From the NCBI GenBank assembly GCA_937925385.1, contig CALEWN010000042.1, positions 1 through 6,924 of the forward strand: a stretch of 6,924 bases of DNA, read 5' to 3'. This document shows, piece by piece, positions 4,793-6,924 of the stretch. The stretch is from an uncultured Senegalimassilia sp. GTDB lineage: Bacteria; Actinomycetota; Coriobacteriia; Coriobacteriales; Eggerthellaceae. Position 1 is the stretch's first letter. Every line of letters begins with the position of its first letter. Below the pieces are notes generated by a model that made no database searches, was not told the origin of the DNA, and saw only the letters and a program-made list of their open reading frames with translations. The translations under genes were made by a program, and so were the position numbers.

Positions 4793-5980
4793 ATGGACTC
4801 AATCGTAACGTATATCGAACGCGAACAGCGAACGTTTACCGAATCACCCGTGAACGCGGTTGATTCACTAGTGCTTTCATCGCTGTGTTATTTCAATTTC
4901 GATAAGCTTGTTCTCAAGCCTGAGCTTTCCACGGTTAGCTGCCCATTGGATACGCACACCTCAACTCCCGTATTGTTATCCGATATATTGGCCCTATGCG
5001 ATGTCGACTGGCTCACTGAAGGGAGCTGGCTAAAGGACTCTGAGGACACCTTGCGCTTTATTCAAGCGATTCGGGCAAGTCGACGCTATCGAAACGTTTC
5101 CGTAGCGTTCTTCGTCGACGAAATCTCCGACGCAGTGGATAAGCAATTCTCGGCTACTACGTTTTTCCTGCAATCTACGAGCGGGGCCATAGCTTATATC
5201 GCGTTCCGTGGAACCGACGGAACGCTAACGGGCTGGAAAGAGGACTTCAATCTTTCATATAAACCCGTCATTCCCTCCCAACGCTCTGCCCTAGCGTATG
5301 TTTCCGGTGTCTCTTCGGCCACGCAAAGCCCGCTCATACTTGGCGGTCATTCGAAAGGCGGAAACCTTGCGCAATATGCAGCCTTGTGCACAGATGAAAG
5401 TACCTACCAGCGAATCGTGGCGGTATACGATCACGACGGACCCTCGTTTCTTGAAGACCCCTCCCCTCGTCGCACGACCGCAGATTACGATTGCAAACTG
5501 CACAAGCTTGTCCCCGAGTCTTCCGCATTCGGAATGATACTGGAACGCCGCGATGATTACCGTGTAGTGCAGTCGTCGGCATCGGCCATCTTCCAACATC
5601 ATCCTTTCTCATGGATAGTGAATGGGGACGATTTCGTGTACCAAGAAGATTTGAACGCTTCCGCTCAATTCTTCGATGAAGCATTGGACACGTGGTTGCG
5701 CAGTAAAACGCCTGCAGAACGCGAACGGTTCATTCAAACGATATATGATTTGATCATGCAGACCAACGCAACAAGCTGGGCTGAGTTTCAAACTCGTTTG
5801 GGGGCCAACGTCGCCACTGTTATGGGCGCCGGATCAAAACTCGACTCCGATACCAAGCAGTTCCTGGCATCTACCTTGAGAAGTCTTGGAGCCACGTTGA
5901 AAAACCAAACTATTGCCCGCATTAAAGATGCGGGAAACGGCCTTCTGCAAAACGATTCTAGAAAGCGAAACAATCAATGA
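4793..5980 (+). CDS. DUF2974 (Mbeg1-like) alpha/beta-hydrolase
   Basis: A 395-residue protein with an alpha/beta-hydrolase core of the DUF2974 family. The family pattern is clear: IAFRGTDGTLTGWKEDFNLS (137-156), the nucleophile elbow GGHSKGGN with Ser187, VYDHDGPSFL (211-220), and FQHHPFSWIV (267-276), where a His is the likely triad member. Residues 1-100 match the usual N-terminal part (NAVDSLVLSSLCYFNFDKL). The C-terminal third is helical, and the last residues are basic and polar. No signal peptide or membrane segment is seen, so it is probably cytoplasmic. The family is generally annotated as lipase-like with unknown substrate. The start ATG 4793 has only a weak ribosome site (GAATGAAG). 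Its stop TGA overlaps the next start as ATGA, so it is probably co-translated with the prenyltransferase. No clear promoter could be picked in the 41-bp divergent gap. Confidence 0.9.
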   Translation: MDSIVTYIEREQRTFTESPVNAVDSLVLSSLCYFNFDKLVLKPELSTVSCPLDTHTSTPVLLSDILALCDVDWLTEGSWLKDSEDTLRFIQAIRASRRYRNVSVAFFVDEISDAVDKQFSATTFFLQSTSGAIAYIAFRGTDGTLTGWKEDFNLSYKPVIPSQRSALAYVSGVSSATQSPLILGGHSKGGNLAQYAALCTDESTYQRIVAVYDHDGPSFLEDPSPRRTTADYDCKLHKLVPESSAFGMILERRDDYRVVQSSASAIFQHHPFSWIVNGDDFVYQEDLNASAQFFDEALDTWLRSKTPAERERFIQTIYDLIMQTNATSWAEFQTRLGANVATVMGAGSKLDSDTKQFLASTLRSLGATLKNQTIARIKDAGNGLLQNDSRKRNNQ

Positions 5981-6924
5981 CAAGCCTCTCATCGAATCCT
6001 AAGGAACGAGCCTATGGTCGTTTCACGGCTCACATGGCACTTGATATCGCCGCACCCCACACCTGGCCAGCTGCAATTTTGCCTGTTGCTGTTGCAACTT
6101 CATTGGCCATTGCAACCGGTTACCAGGTATCAGCCACGTTGGCTGTTGTCTTACTGGCAATTTGCATTCTGATGCAAAGTTCAGTGAATACGTTCAATGA
6201 TTACTACGACTATGTGAAGGGAACCGATTCATCGGAAGACGATGTCGATCCCACCGATGCTGTTCTGATTTACAATAACGTAAACCCTAGAAGCGCGCTT
6301 CTGTTTGCCATAGCTTTGCTGATTTCTGCATTTGTCCTTGGTGGCTACGTGATTTATCACGCAGGATTGATTCCCCTTGCAATCGGCGCTGTCGGGGCAG
6401 TTTTCGTTGTGCTCTACTCTGCGGGCAAAACTCCTATTTCCTACCTCCCGCTCGGGGAAGCTGTCAGCGGCATTGTCATGGGAGGCCTTATCCCGTTGGC
6501 CTGCTATCAGGTTCTCACAGGCGTTCTTACTCCCCTTTCCATGCTTTTGGCTCTACCGGAGATTCTCGGCATTGGTTTAATTATGTTCACAAACAACACG
6601 TGCGATATCGAAAAAGATATCGTGGCTCGTCGACGCACGTTATCCGTGCTGCTGAAGCGAGAGAAAGCGCGTACGTTATACCACGCAATACTGTGGCTAT
6701 GGTTGATTGCGATAATCCTTATCGTCGGCGTCTTCTTTACGCAAGGTCTTATCATGATTCCCTTCATGCTGCTCTCAACATACCCGTTGTTGAAAGTTTT
6801 GCGAAGCAATCCACTGGCACCTAATACCCGACAAGCCGCAATGTCGCACATTTGCTCGGTGAACATCGCTTTAGGCGCCTGGTACGCGGCAGCAATTCTC
6901 GGAAGCAATTCTGTTATCGTGTGG
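5977..6924 (+). CDS. menA: UbiA-family prenyltransferase, MenA-like (3' truncated by window)
   Basis: 316 codons open to the right edge. It is an integral membrane prenyltransferase with repeated hydrophobic helices. The first Asp-rich, Mg-diphosphate motif is NDYYDYVKGTD (residues 74-84). The second is NNTCDIEKD (206-214), followed by RRRTLSVLL. The N-N-x-x-D-x-x-x-D form with the trailing (K/R)-T-L-(A/S)-V-x-L is typical of 1,4-dihydroxy-2-naphthoate polyprenyltransferase, which makes demethylmenaquinone. The start at 5977 overlaps the hydrolase stop (ATGA). MenA proteins usually begin near the sequence MALDIAAPHTWPAAILPV, so an internal start at residue 20 (nt 6034) is possible; neither has a strong ribosome site. 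Most of the protein is present; family members are about 290-310 residues, so the true end should lie close beyond the window. Other UbiA members cannot be excluded fully. Confidence 0.82.
   Translation, partial: MTSLSSNPKERAYGRFTAHMALDIAAPHTWPAAILPVAVATSLAIATGYQVSATLAVVLLAICILMQSSVNTFNDYYDYVKGTDSSEDDVDPTDAVLIYNNVNPRSALLFAIALLISAFVLGGYVIYHAGLIPLAIGAVGAVFVVLYSAGKTPISYLPLGEAVSGIVMGGLIPLACYQVLTGVLTPLSMLLALPEILGIGLIMFTNNTCDIEKDIVARRRTLSVLLKREKARTLYHAILWLWLIAIILIVGVFFTQGLIMIPFMLLSTYPLLKVLRSNPLAPNTRQAAMSHICSVNIALGAWYAAAILGSNSVIVW

Noticed and set aside
4296..4808. 170-codon plus-strand ORF covering the thioesterase region
   Set aside because: The minus strand holds the full 4HBT signature and a GGAGG ribosome site; the plus ORF is a shadow.
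4816..4833. Triple CGAAC as additional LexA operator
   Set aside because: None of the three has GTTC four bases downstream, so the palindromic operator is not formed.
6507..6908. 133-codon minus-strand ORF inside the prenyltransferase
   Set aside because: It is opposite the second Asp-rich motif and membrane helices of an open MenA-like frame, with no motif of its own.
1..6924. CRISPR array, tRNA or rRNA gene, insertion sequence, or phage integration site
   Set aside because: No spaced direct repeats, no tRNA cloverleaf, no transposase or integrase, and no flanking inverted repeats with target duplications were seen.

Overview
The window looks like chromosomal DNA from an actinobacterium, most likely of the class Coriobacteriia (Eggerthellaceae-like). 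The main reason is gene order. An hflX, lexA, small divergent membrane-protein gene, nrdR series matches, from memory, the hflX / lexA / chiZ (Rv2719c, divS) / nrdR neighbourhood of Mycobacterium and Corynebacterium. The moderate GC content, the Gram-positive type of LexA operator and the lipoprotein agree with this. The family-level placement is inference; no rRNA or other marker is present.

Layout. Positions 1-357 hold the C-terminal end of the ribosome-associated GTPase HflX, followed by a gene-poor stretch (358-733) with a hairpin and perhaps a very small ORF. lexA lies on the minus strand (734-1372). A compact divergent control region (1399-1474) contains three LexA operators spaced exactly 28 bp apart and two back-to-back promoters that share one AT-rich core. 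The plus-strand promoter drives a 97-residue protein (1493-1786) with a soluble N-terminal part and a single C-terminal membrane anchor. Next come nrdR (1921-2367), preceded by two NrdR-box-like sites, and dut (2371-2817). A two-pass membrane protein of unknown function follows (2826-3308) and ends before a perfect 12-bp hairpin. A lipoprotein gene (3506-4093) converges on a minus-strand hotdog thioesterase gene (4320-4751). Only 41 bp separate the thioesterase start from a divergent DUF2974-type alpha/beta hydrolase gene (4793-5980). The hydrolase gene overlaps, by ATGA, a UbiA/MenA-type prenyltransferase gene that runs off the right edge (5977-6924).

How the genes fit together. The left half is a DNA-damage and nucleotide-supply module: LexA represses itself and a probable SOS-induced division inhibitor, NrdR represses ribonucleotide reductase genes (and probably itself), and Dut removes dUTP and supplies dUMP. 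The right half may be linked to menaquinone synthesis: MenA joins a prenyl chain to 1,4-dihydroxy-2-naphthoate, and a hotdog thioesterase next to it could be the enzyme that releases that acid from CoA. That last link rests on context only.

The most interesting item is the small SOS-controlled gene. It sits in the ChiZ/DivS/YneA position and keeps a disordered-tail-plus-membrane-anchor plan, but it ends at the membrane segment with no LysM domain.
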